Part shown: positions 56,955 through 64,000 of the stretch, one piece after another
Position numbering within the stretch: the stretch's first letter is position 1
Layout: each line of letters starts with the position of its first letter
Source: Spirochaetaceae bacterium UBA5556
GTDB taxonomy: Bacteria; Spirochaetota; Spirochaetia; Treponematales; Rectinemataceae
Reading direction: 5' to 3'
NCBI GenBank assembly: GCA_002425765.1
Contig: DIMW01000015.1
Span: forward strand, 62,001 to 126,000
Length of the DNA: 64,000 nt
Made by a program: the position numbers and the translations under genes
The notes under the pieces: model-generated
Told to the model about the DNA's origin: nothing
The model's input: only the letters and a program-made list of their open reading frames with translations
Databases searched by the model: none

Positions 56955-58157
56955 GTGAGAATCCGGTACTATCGTAATGCAAGTGGCGGTTTGCAAGCAA
57001 AAGCCAGGGTTTTTGATTATACCGAACATGCCATTGACTCGACGGCCGTCGATAAAGAAGCAGTCGCCATAGTGCGGAGACTCGCTTCGCACGGCTATTC
57101 CGCCTACGTCGTCGGAGGGGCGGTGCGCGATCTTCTGTTGGGGAACCGACCAAAAGACTTCGATATAGTGACCGACGCGCTTCCCAACCGTATCCGTAAG
57201 ATTTTCAGCAATTCCCGCATTATCGGCAGACGCTTCAAACTCGTTCACGTCTACGCCAATGGGAAGATATACGAAATCAGCACATTCCGCTCGCTCTCAA
57301 CGGGGACGATAGGCAATGAATATGGCACAATCGATGAGGATGTGCAGCGGAGGGACTTCACTATCAATGCGCTGTATTATGATCCGCTCGCGTCGGAAGT
57401 TCTGGATTTCCTGGGGGGAGTTGACGACCTTCGCTCAAAACGGCTTAAAGCGATCATTCCTCTCGACAGGATATTTCGTGAAGATCCCGTGCGTATGGTC
57501 CGTGGCGTGAAATATGCCGCCGTCAATCATTTTTTGGTATCGATTCCTCTAAGATTCGCCATTCATCGCGACGCAGCGCTCCTTACGGAAGTAAGTCCCT
57601 CAAGGCTCGCGGAGGAATTCTATAAAATAATCGCCTCGGGGAAATCGGTGGCGATTATCCAGGCGTTGGATAAATTTGGCCTTCTGCAGTATTTGTTGCC
57701 GGGAGTCTATGCCTCGATCCATGGAGATAAAAGTTTCAAAGAGGCTTTTTTTCAACACCTGTCTTCACTCGATCTGTTGACGCGGGCCCCTGAGGATACC
57801 TCGCTGCTCAACAGCGCCAGCGCTGCGGAGATTGTGCAGGGTGACAGAAGGCTTATTTCGCCGTTTCTTGGGTGGTTTATTCGTCAGCGCTTAAGGAGTT
57901 TTGCCAAGCAAGAGAATGTTTCCAGAGATCCACCGCTCTTCAGACACGAGGCGTTTTCTGATATCCGCGCTTTTCTTTCTCCGCTCAATTTGCCCCGTAT
58001 CGCGCTGGAAGAGGCCATGGAGCAGGTACTTCGGGAAGACGATCTGCTTCCAGCCCCGCTTCCGCCTAAGCGGAGAAAGCGCGGTACGCGATGGAAAAAG
58101 CCAAAGATCCATGCGGAATCGGCGCATCTCGATATGCCTGACGTCAATTTGCAATGA
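56955..58157 (+). CDS. PcnB-type tRNA nucleotidyltransferase/poly(A) polymerase
   Basis: A class II nucleotidyltransferase of 400 residues. The head domain has AYVVGGAVRDLLLGNRPKDFDIVTDA with the two catalytic Asp, RRDFTINALYYD and the neck REDPVRMVRGVKYAA. IIGRRFKLVHVYANG fits the signature proposed to separate bacterial poly(A) polymerases from CCA-adding enzymes. The C-terminus is lysine/arginine-rich (PPKRRKRGTRWKKPK). The GTG at 56955 has GGAG 7 bases upstream; GTG 56925 would add 10 residues. Because both tRNA genes here lack CCA, the genome needs a CCA-adding enzyme, and this protein could be that or a poly(A) polymerase. Confidence 0.85.
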   Translation: MRIRYYRNASGGLQAKARVFDYTEHAIDSTAVDKEAVAIVRRLASHGYSAYVVGGAVRDLLLGNRPKDFDIVTDALPNRIRKIFSNSRIIGRRFKLVHVYANGKIYEISTFRSLSTGTIGNEYGTIDEDVQRRDFTINALYYDPLASEVLDFLGGVDDLRSKRLKAIIPLDRIFREDPVRMVRGVKYAAVNHFLVSIPLRFAIHRDAALLTEVSPSRLAEEFYKIIASGKSVAIIQALDKFGLLQYLLPGVYASIHGDKSFKEAFFQHLSSLDLLTRAPEDTSLLNSASAAEIVQGDRRLISPFLGWFIRQRLRSFAKQENVSRDPPLFRHEAFSDIRAFLSPLNLPRIALEEAMEQVLREDDLLPAPLPPKRRKRGTRWKKPKIHAESAHLDMPDVNLQ

Positions 58158-58286
58158 ATTCATATAATTTGAATAAAATTTTCATAATGTTATCTTTAGA
58201 TTATGATCTGCTGCCATCTCATGGAATCACTCTGGCGATGAAAGACGACAACTAGGTGCAGAGGATAGCATAGCTTCGGAGCAGAA

Positions 58287-59213
58287 ATGAGTTTTATACA
58301 ATATGCGGCAAAGCGACTCCTCCGGCTTATACTCACCCTTTTCATTATTTCGACCATAATCTTTTTTGTCATTCGCGTTATTCCGGGAGATCCCGCCCTC
58401 ATTATCGGCGGAGTAGATGCGAGCCCCTCCGACATTCAGGCAATCAGGACGAAGCTTGGAACAGACAGGCCGCTCTCCGCGCAGTACGCCGAATTTTTGT
58501 GGAGTGTCCTGCATCTTGATTTCGGCCATTCGATGATATCTGGTGAACCGGTACGTTCGCTTATTCTTCAGCGCTTTCCCCTCACCCTTACCCTCGCCGT
58601 GCTGGGGCTGCTGATCGGTATTCTCATCGCGATTCCCGTGGGGGTATTGTCAGCCGTCAAGCGCTGGTCGGGCTGGGACTATCTGGGGCTTGTGTTTTCA
58701 CAGCTCGGCATGGCCATTCCGAGTTTCTGGCTTGGAATCCTTCTCCTCTTGCTGCTGGCGATAAAATTTCCGGTTTTTCCGCTTTTCGGCGCGGATTCTT
58801 TTATCTCTCTCGTGTTGCCCGCGCTCTCCCTCGGTGTCGCCCGTGCGGCGATTATCCTCCGCCACACGCGCGCCTCGATGATAGAAGAGCTTTCAAAGGA
58901 GTATGTCATCGCGGCCCGGGCCAAAGGGCTGCCCGAATCTGTCATCCGCTACAAGCATGCGCTCAAAAACGCGCTTTTACCAATAATTACCATCGCGGGC
59001 ATCGAGTTCGGATATATGTTGGGGGGCGCCATCATCATCGAACAGGTCTTTTCGCTCCCCGGGCTCGGCAGGCTTTTCCTCTATGCGATTTATCAGAGAG
59101 ATTTTCCGCTCATACAAGGTGGTGTGGTTTTTATCGCGATTGTTTTCTCTCTGGTGAATTTTGTGGCTGACATACTGTATAGCATTGTCAATCCAAAGAT
59201 AAGGCTGGAATGA
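58287..59213 (+). CDS. dppB: Oligopeptide/dipeptide ABC permease (DppB type)
   Basis: A 308-residue inner-membrane permease with about six helices. The N-terminal AAKRLLRLILTLFIISTIIFFVIRVIPGDPA is typical for DppB/OppB, and the coupling loop EYVIAARAKGLPESVIRYKHALKNALLP is clear. GGAG precedes the ATG. It is the first gene of a five-gene transporter operon; 129 AT-rich bases separate it from the nucleotidyltransferase gene and presumably hold its promoter. Peptides or nickel-type ligands are possible. Confidence 0.9.
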   Translation: MSFIQYAAKRLLRLILTLFIISTIIFFVIRVIPGDPALIIGGVDASPSDIQAIRTKLGTDRPLSAQYAEFLWSVLHLDFGHSMISGEPVRSLILQRFPLTLTLAVLGLLIGILIAIPVGVLSAVKRWSGWDYLGLVFSQLGMAIPSFWLGILLLLLLAIKFPVFPLFGADSFISLVLPALSLGVARAAIILRHTRASMIEELSKEYVIAARAKGLPESVIRYKHALKNALLPIITIAGIEFGYMLGGAIIIEQVFSLPGLGRLFLYAIYQRDFPLIQGGVVFIAIVFSLVNFVADILYSIVNPKIRLE

Positions 59214-60203
59214 ATGAACACCGCAGAGCCCCTCATCGCGATTGAGAATCTCCGCGTCGAGTTCACTCAGGAGAAGCGAAGGGCATTTGCGCTTCGGGGC
59301 ATAAGTATTTCTTTATATAGAAATGAGGTACATGGGTTAGTCGGCGAATCGGGGTCCGGCAAGACAGTCACGTCGATGGCGATTATAGGCCTGTTGCCCA
59401 AACCGGCGGCGAAGATCCTGTCGGGCAGCATCCGCTATGAAGGGCAAGAGCTGCTTTTTCTCCCGGAGGATGAGCTGCGCGCGTACCGAGGGGGCAAAAT
59501 CGCCATGGTGTTTCAGGAACCCGCGAAATATCTCAACCCGGCGTTTACAGTAGGTGAGCAGATCAGAGAGATGGTGACGCTGCATATGGGGCTTGAGAGG
59601 TCTCAGGCGGAGGCGCGCGCGCATGAGCTTCTTGGTCTCGTGGGGCTTGGAAAGGACGATAGGGTCCTCAAGGCATATCCCCACGAGCTTTCGAGCGGCA
59701 TGAAGCAGCGCGCCATGATCGCCATCGCCATATCCTGCAACCCCGATTTCCTCATCGCGGACGAGCCGACGACATCGCTCGATGTTACGCTACAGTTACA
59801 GATATTGAAATTGCTCAAAAGGCTCAAAAACATGAAGAGCATGGGGATGCTCTTCATATCGCACGATTTGAGCGTGATACGAGAGATCGCCGACCGCGTA
59901 TCTGTCATATATGCGGGAAAAATTGTCGAGAGCACCCGCATGGCGAGACTCTTCGAACACCCGATGCACCCTTATACCCGGCTGCTCTTGATGTCGATCC
60001 CGGACGCGAGTCGCAAGGGCAAAAGATTAGCGACGATTGCGGGGCAGGTCCTGGATGCCAAAGATGATCCTCCTGGTTGCGTATTTGCGCCCCGCTGCCC
60101 GATGGCCAAAGAAGTATGCTACAGAGAAAGCCCGAAACTCATTGCTCATGAGGCGGGACATGCGAGTGCCTGCCACTTTGCGGAGGAAGCATGGGCCCTC
60201 TGA
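59214..60203 (+). CDS. dppD: Oligopeptide/dipeptide ABC ATPase (DppD type)
   Basis: A 329-residue ATPase with Walker A GESGSGKTVTSMAIIGLLP, Q-loop VFQEPAKYLNPAF, signature LSSGMKQRAMIAIA, Walker B LIADEPTTSLDVT and the C-terminal oligopeptide-transporter extension PPGCVFAPRCPMAKEVC with cysteines that may bind an iron-sulfur cluster. It starts directly on the base after the dppB stop and overlaps dppF by 13 bases. Confidence 0.92.
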   Translation: MNTAEPLIAIENLRVEFTQEKRRAFALRGISISLYRNEVHGLVGESGSGKTVTSMAIIGLLPKPAAKILSGSIRYEGQELLFLPEDELRAYRGGKIAMVFQEPAKYLNPAFTVGEQIREMVTLHMGLERSQAEARAHELLGLVGLGKDDRVLKAYPHELSSGMKQRAMIAIAISCNPDFLIADEPTTSLDVTLQLQILKLLKRLKNMKSMGMLFISHDLSVIREIADRVSVIYAGKIVESTRMARLFEHPMHPYTRLLLMSIPDASRKGKRLATIAGQVLDAKDDPPGCVFAPRCPMAKEVCYRESPKLIAHEAGHASACHFAEEAWAL

Positions 60204-61120
60204 TTCAATGCCACGGTATTGTTAAGATTCACAGGAGCGGAGGTCTCGACGGCGCAAATCGTGGATTCAAGGCGGTCGACGATGTTTCCTTTTCCATAGA
60301 GAAAAAAGGGAATTTTGGCATCGTGGGAGAGTCCGGCTGTGGCAAGACAACGCTGGCGCGGGCAATGCTGTACCTTGATCCGCCGACTTCCGGCGGGGTC
60401 GTGTTTGATGGTGTCGATCTCGGCTCGCTTAAGCCCCGGCAGTTGAGGGCTTTTAGGAGGCGCATGCAGATTGTTTTTCAGGATCCTCATAGCTCACTTG
60501 ATCCTCGGATGACGATTTACGACAGCCTCTCGGAGGGTCTCATCAATATCGGAATGGACCGTGCGGATCGGACCAAGAAGATCGGCCGTTTGCTCGACCT
60601 CGTCGGCATCAGCGGCGCCCTGAGCTCGCGCTTTCCCCACGAATTCTCGACAGGCCAGAGACAGCGCATTGTCATTGCCCGAGCCCTCACCATGGACCCC
60701 GAATTTCTCGTGCTGGATGAGCCGGTGTCGAATCTCGACGTATCGATTCAGGCGCAGGTGATCAATCTTTTATTGGACATCAAGGAAGAGCTTGGTCTTA
60801 CATATCTGTTTATCTCGCACGACATAAATCTTGTGGCCTATATGTGCGATATCGTCGCGGTGATGTACAAAGGCAAGATTGTGGAACAGGCACCGACTGA
60901 AGAGCTTTTCGCGAATCCAAGGAATGAGTATACACGGACGCTCCTGGCTTCGGTACCTGGCCGCTCTGGTCAGATTGATGTGTCGAGCGCGGCCACCCTG
61001 AGTAGCGCGGATAGAGAAAAAACCGCCCCCGCCGTACAGGGACTTTCCAAAGGGCACGTTGTGTCCGATATCACTAGCCGGACCGGTGATAAACCGGATC
61101 TTACCGAGGGAACAAGATGA
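60191..61120 (+). CDS. dppF: Oligopeptide/dipeptide ABC ATPase (DppF type)
   Basis: A 309-residue partner ATPase of DppD: Walker A GESGCGKTTLARAMLYL, VFQDPHSSLDPRMTI, signature FSTGQRQRIVIARAL and Walker B LVLDEPVSNLDVS. The C-terminal part lacks the Cys-rich extension and ends in a Ser/Thr-rich tail of about 50 residues. It overlaps dppD by 13 bases and the binding-protein gene by four (ATGA). Confidence 0.92.
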   Translation: MGPLIQCHGIVKIHRSGGLDGANRGFKAVDDVSFSIEKKGNFGIVGESGCGKTTLARAMLYLDPPTSGGVVFDGVDLGSLKPRQLRAFRRRMQIVFQDPHSSLDPRMTIYDSLSEGLINIGMDRADRTKKIGRLLDLVGISGALSSRFPHEFSTGQRQRIVIARALTMDPEFLVLDEPVSNLDVSIQAQVINLLLDIKEELGLTYLFISHDINLVAYMCDIVAVMYKGKIVEQAPTEELFANPRNEYTRTLLASVPGRSGQIDVSSAATLSSADREKTAPAVQGLSKGHVVSDITSRTGDKPDLTEGTR

Positions 61121-62613
61121 GAAGAGTTCCAAAGCATTACATTTTTTTCGGGTTTTTTATGCTTGTCGTCGCGGGCATGCTTTTTGCGCAAGGTTCGGGC
61201 ACATTGGTATTTGGACTCTCCGGAAACCCCGATACGCTCGACCCTCAAAAAACGGCCGGGACACTCACCTTTCAGGTGGTGAAGAGTTTTTATGATACAC
61301 TCCTCGAGCCCGATCAGTCGGGGAAGATCGTGCCGGCCCTCGCGGAGAGCTGGGCCGTCTCCCCCGACGGACTCACATGGACGTTCAAGCTGAGGCGCGA
61401 TGTGGTCTTTCACAACGGGCAGCAGTTCACCTCAAAAGATGTCAAAGCTACGCTTGATCGGATTAGAGACGAGAAGACGGCCTCTCCCAAGCGAAGCGAG
61501 TTTTCGGCGATAAAAGAGATACGCACACCAGATGCCTATACCGTAGTGCTCTCGCTTTCTCAGCCCTACGCGCCATTGCTCGCGAGCCTTGCGTCGGGGT
61601 GGGGCGCCATACTGCCCGCCGACCTCATCGCGTCGGGCCACAATTTTGCCGCCGAGCCTGTGGGAACAGGGCCGTTTGTCTTCGAAAAATGGATTCGTGA
61701 CAGTAAAATATCTATGACCCGCAACGATAGGTACTGGATGAAGGGGCTTCCCAAGCTTGCCAGGGTCGAGTTCCAGATTGTCCCGGAGCGGGCCGTGCAG
61801 GTGCAGGGCCTCAGCGTCGGCTCAATCGACGCGCTCGAGTTTGTCGATCCGGACGATCTTCCGATACTCCAGACCAATCCTAAAGTCGCCATAAAGAAAG
61901 AACTGACCTCTCTCTTCATGGTGATGGCGATGAACTGTTCACGTGAACCACTCAACGACCTGCGCGTCCGTCAGGCGGTGAACTACGCCATCGACAAGCA
62001 GGTGGTCCTCGATGTCGCCTATGGCGGGGGCAGGGTCGGCTCGACGTTCCTCGACACGGGCAACGCCTATTACACCGATTTCTCAAGCTATTACCCGTAC
62101 AACCCGGAAAAGGCGACACAGCTTCTGAAAGACGCGGGCGTAGGCAGCAGGGCGTTCACCATCACCGTGCCGCAGAACTATCCTCTGCACGTGAAGGCGG
62201 CCGAGCTCATGCAGCAGATGCTCACCAAGGTCGGCATGAACGTAAAAATACAGCTCGTCGACTGGTCGACCTGGCTCTCAAGCGTGTACAGCGGCGGGAA
62301 CTACGATTTTACGGTCATCGGACATACGGGCAAACTCGATCCCGACGGGACTCTGGCCGGCTATGGCGCCGGCAGATATGTCAAATGGTACCACGCGACG
62401 GTAGATGCCAAAATAAAAGAGGCGGCGACGATTTCCGATTTTGCCTCGCGCAAGAAACTGTACACCGATGCGCTCGAGATTATGGCGAAGGAAGTTCCCT
62501 TCGTGTACATTGGAACATCGTACCGATATGTGGGAACGCGGGCGAATGTGTTCGACTTCCGGATGACGCCGAACCTCGACACATTCGATTTCAGGTGGAC
62601 GGAGATGCGGTGA
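61117..62613 (+). CDS. dppA: Oligopeptide/dipeptide-type ABC substrate-binding protein (DppA type)
   Basis: A family 5 periplasmic binding protein of 498 residues. The signal peptide FFGFFMLVVAGMLFAQ has no lipobox. Then LVFGLSGNPDTLDPQKTAG, ALAESWAVSPDGLTWTFKLR and FHNGQQFTSKDVKATLDRI, all typical of the family, and NCSREPLNDLRVRQAVNYAIDKQ. It sits between the ATPases and the last permease, an unusual order for a binding-protein gene, which often comes first. Ligands may be peptides, but family 5 also includes sugar, opine and metal binders. Confidence 0.92.
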   Translation: MRRVPKHYIFFGFFMLVVAGMLFAQGSGTLVFGLSGNPDTLDPQKTAGTLTFQVVKSFYDTLLEPDQSGKIVPALAESWAVSPDGLTWTFKLRRDVVFHNGQQFTSKDVKATLDRIRDEKTASPKRSEFSAIKEIRTPDAYTVVLSLSQPYAPLLASLASGWGAILPADLIASGHNFAAEPVGTGPFVFEKWIRDSKISMTRNDRYWMKGLPKLARVEFQIVPERAVQVQGLSVGSIDALEFVDPDDLPILQTNPKVAIKKELTSLFMVMAMNCSREPLNDLRVRQAVNYAIDKQVVLDVAYGGGRVGSTFLDTGNAYYTDFSSYYPYNPEKATQLLKDAGVGSRAFTITVPQNYPLHVKAAELMQQMLTKVGMNVKIQLVDWSTWLSSVYSGGNYDFTVIGHTGKLDPDGTLAGYGAGRYVKWYHATVDAKIKEAATISDFASRKKLYTDALEIMAKEVPFVYIGTSYRYVGTRANVFDFRMTPNLDTFDFRWTEMR

Positions 62614-62616
62614 ACT

Positions 62617-63441
62617 ATGGTGCTGAGAAAAGCTCGAAGGCTCCTGTTTTCGCTTGCGTCGTTGTATCTGCTGGTGCTCGTGGCATTGGCGATCGCGGCG
62701 CCGCGGGTGTCGCCCTACAGCCCGACGGAGCAGTTTCTGGACAGGCGGTTTCACGCTCCAGGACCCGCGAATTTTCTCGGCACCGATAATTTCGGCAGAG
62801 ACATTCTGACAAGGATACTATATGGCTCGCGGTCGGCGCTGGTCGTCGGCATCGTGACGGTTTCGGTCGCGCTTCTGTTGGGCGGCGCTGTCGGGCTGAC
62901 CGCGGGCATGGGACCGCCGGCTCTCGACAGCGCGCTCATGCTCCTCATGGACAGTGTGCTCTCGTTTCCCACGATACTGCTCGCGATCACTATCGTGTCG
63001 TTCATGGGCTACGGGCTTGTGCAGGTGATGCTAGCATTAGGAATTATCAGTAGTCCGATCTTCGCGCGCCTCATACGGGCGGAGACGCTCTCAATAAAAA
63101 CCGAGGGCTATATAGAGGCGGCCCGGGCGCTCGGCACGGGACCCGTAAAAATTGTGTTCAGGCACATCATTCCGAATATCATGAGCAAGGTGATTGTGCA
63201 GTGCTCCCTCACCTTCGCCCAGGCGGTGGTCGTCGAATCCTCGCTGTCGTTCCTCGGGGTGGGAATTCAGCCGCCCGCCGCGAGCTGGGGGCTCATGCTC
63301 AAAGACGCGCGCAACTACCTCGTGCAGGCGCCATGGATGGCCATCTACCCCGGGCTCTGTCTCGCGCTCACGGTGCTCTCCTTCAATATCATCGGTGATT
63401 CTCTTTCGGAGCAGTTCAACCCCCGCCTCAACGATTCATGA
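62617..63441 (+). CDS. dppC: Oligopeptide/dipeptide ABC permease (DppC type)
   Basis: A 274-residue inner-membrane permease: PANFLGTDNFGRDILTRILYGSRSALVVG is the diagnostic DppC/OppC N-terminal region (LGTDxxGRDxxSR), and the coupling loop EGYIEAARALGTGPVKIVFRHIIPN is clear. GVGIQPPAASWGLML lies near the C-terminus. It follows dppA after three bases and ends the operon; no terminator is visible after it. Confidence 0.92.
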   Translation: MVLRKARRLLFSLASLYLLVLVALAIAAPRVSPYSPTEQFLDRRFHAPGPANFLGTDNFGRDILTRILYGSRSALVVGIVTVSVALLLGGAVGLTAGMGPPALDSALMLLMDSVLSFPTILLAITIVSFMGYGLVQVMLALGIISSPIFARLIRAETLSIKTEGYIEAARALGTGPVKIVFRHIIPNIMSKVIVQCSLTFAQAVVVESSLSFLGVGIQPPAASWGLMLKDARNYLVQAPWMAIYPGLCLALTVLSFNIIGDSLSEQFNPRLNDS

Positions 63442-63741
63442 TGAGGAAGATTTTTGGGATATGCACATCTGTCTAATTTCTGATATCTTTATCGATATCA
63501 ATAGAATCGGGAGGGGCGGATCATTGACAGTCTGCTCTCCCTCGAAGCGTTGCGTTTAAGACTTGGTTATCTTATCATAGCAGACGACATCCCGAACGAT
63601 TATCAATTGACACTCGAGACCATACACAACCTCTCATCAGAAGCAGATCGCACAGTCCTCTTTGCCTTCGGAACCATGATAAAATCGCAACTGTTGAGCC
63701 TCATGCAAAAGTTCTAGGATGAATGAATTTTAATGAAACGC

Positions 63742-63802
63742 GGGGACAAGCGCTGGAGAATGGAGTTACCAGGACGACCATACACGAGAGGATGTCCCCG
63801 CG
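63742..63802. repeat. 10-base inverted repeat enclosing 41 bases
   Basis: CGCGGGGACA (63742-63751) and its exact complement TGTCCCCGCG (63793-63802). The distance is large for a terminator; there is no T run. It could be a folded RNA or the ends of a tiny decayed element. Confidence 0.4.
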
Positions 63803-64000
63803 ATGAAAGGTATAGCCGGAATTCTTGGCGGCATGCACATGCTGCTCGAGCTGAGCTTCGATCTTCAAGACGGTTTTGAAAAATAGCTTACCGCGGCACA
63901 AAAGACCTTTCTTGCAATGTTACCTGTGATCGAAGAGAAGCCCTGTCTGCCGTATCAGGAAGAAGATCATTATGGCTGGCCTGCATATAATGACCTATCG
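63803..64000 (+). pseudogene. Unidentified reading frame interrupted by TAG, running off the window
   Basis: ATG 63803 opens MKGIAGILGGMHMLLELSF and stops at TAG 63884-63886; the same frame then stays open to the window end, including KPCLPYQEEDHYGWPAYNDL (20 residues). The coding-like composition on both sides of the stop suggests one interrupted gene. No family is recognised. Confidence 0.3.

Larger units (their letters stand above)
63442..64000. other. Intergenic region with broken reading frames and no intact gene
   Basis: No complete gene is visible in these 559 bases. On the plus strand 63505-63717 is open for 70 codons and coding-like, but has no ATG near its start. Farther right, 63803-64000 is a second open frame with one in-frame TAG (63884-63886). 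Neither matches a family I know. A decayed mobile element or an eroded gene is the most likely content. Confidence 0.4.

Noticed and set aside
63884..63886. In-frame TAG as a possible pyrrolysine codon
   Set aside because: No pyl genes, no methylamine methyltransferase and no other TAG read-through in the window; a nonsense mutation is simpler.
1..64000. CRISPR arrays, rRNA genes, integrases or complete insertion sequences
   Set aside because: Read through on both strands; no regular repeat-spacer pattern, no rRNA-like segment, and no transposase or integrase motif was found.

Overview
The window looks like the chromosome of an anaerobic or fermentative Gram-negative bacterium, most likely a spirochaete. 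This is inferred from its combined content and no marker gene settles it: a BMP-type nucleoside importer, a bactofilin, a LytS-type sensor with an HD-GYP output, glycyl radical enzymes, a short ParC/ParE pair, and tRNA genes without encoded CCA. There are no rRNA genes, CRISPR arrays, recognisable insertion sequences or prophage. Most genes are GC-rich and packed into operons with ATGA or GTGA overlaps; a few (13717-14631, 15073-15642) are visibly more AT-rich.

Left part (1-14631). A minus-strand purine operon holds a BMP binding protein, an ATPase, two permeases and adenine deaminase (cut by the window edge). Next come a SPOR protein and a minus-strand dnaJ-like/polA/coaE cluster. On the plus strand lies a pseudouridine-degradation pair (psuK, psuG) followed by a fumarylacetoacetase-family enzyme and an AEC transporter.

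Middle part (14741-36568). tRNA-Asn is followed by a NifX-like protein, topoisomerase IV-like parE-parC, and a class II aldolase preceded by a LarA-like N-terminal fragment. A minus-strand carbohydrate ABC operon carries two Gfo/Idh/MocA oxidoreductases. Then come a sensor kinase/receiver/HD-GYP cluster, a lipoate cluster (lipA plus a two-gene lipoate ligase), mtnA, and a radical SAM DNA-repair-like gene, polysaccharide deacetylase and bactofilin.

The most unusual region is 36569-52974. It is a catabolic island with two different glycyl radical enzymes, each with its own activase, on either side of a DeoR-type regulator. It also holds a complete ribose-type ABC importer with two unlike permeases, a ROK kinase, a 614-residue protein joining an unknown N-terminal domain to a ROK-like fold, and a shikimate-dehydrogenase-like protein that has lost the two serines that normally bind the substrate carboxylate. 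Promoters and palindromic candidate operators suggest joint control. No microcompartment shell genes are present. The substrate cannot be read from the sequence; a sugar, polyol or cyclitol is the working guess.

Right part (53059-64000). A bidirectional terminator and tRNA-Met (CAU) are followed by a small conserved-looking protein with a GNAT protein, tsaE-tsaB, an alpha/beta hydrolase, a PcnB-type nucleotidyltransferase, and a five-gene oligopeptide/dipeptide ABC operon. The last 550 bases contain only broken reading frames and an inverted repeat.
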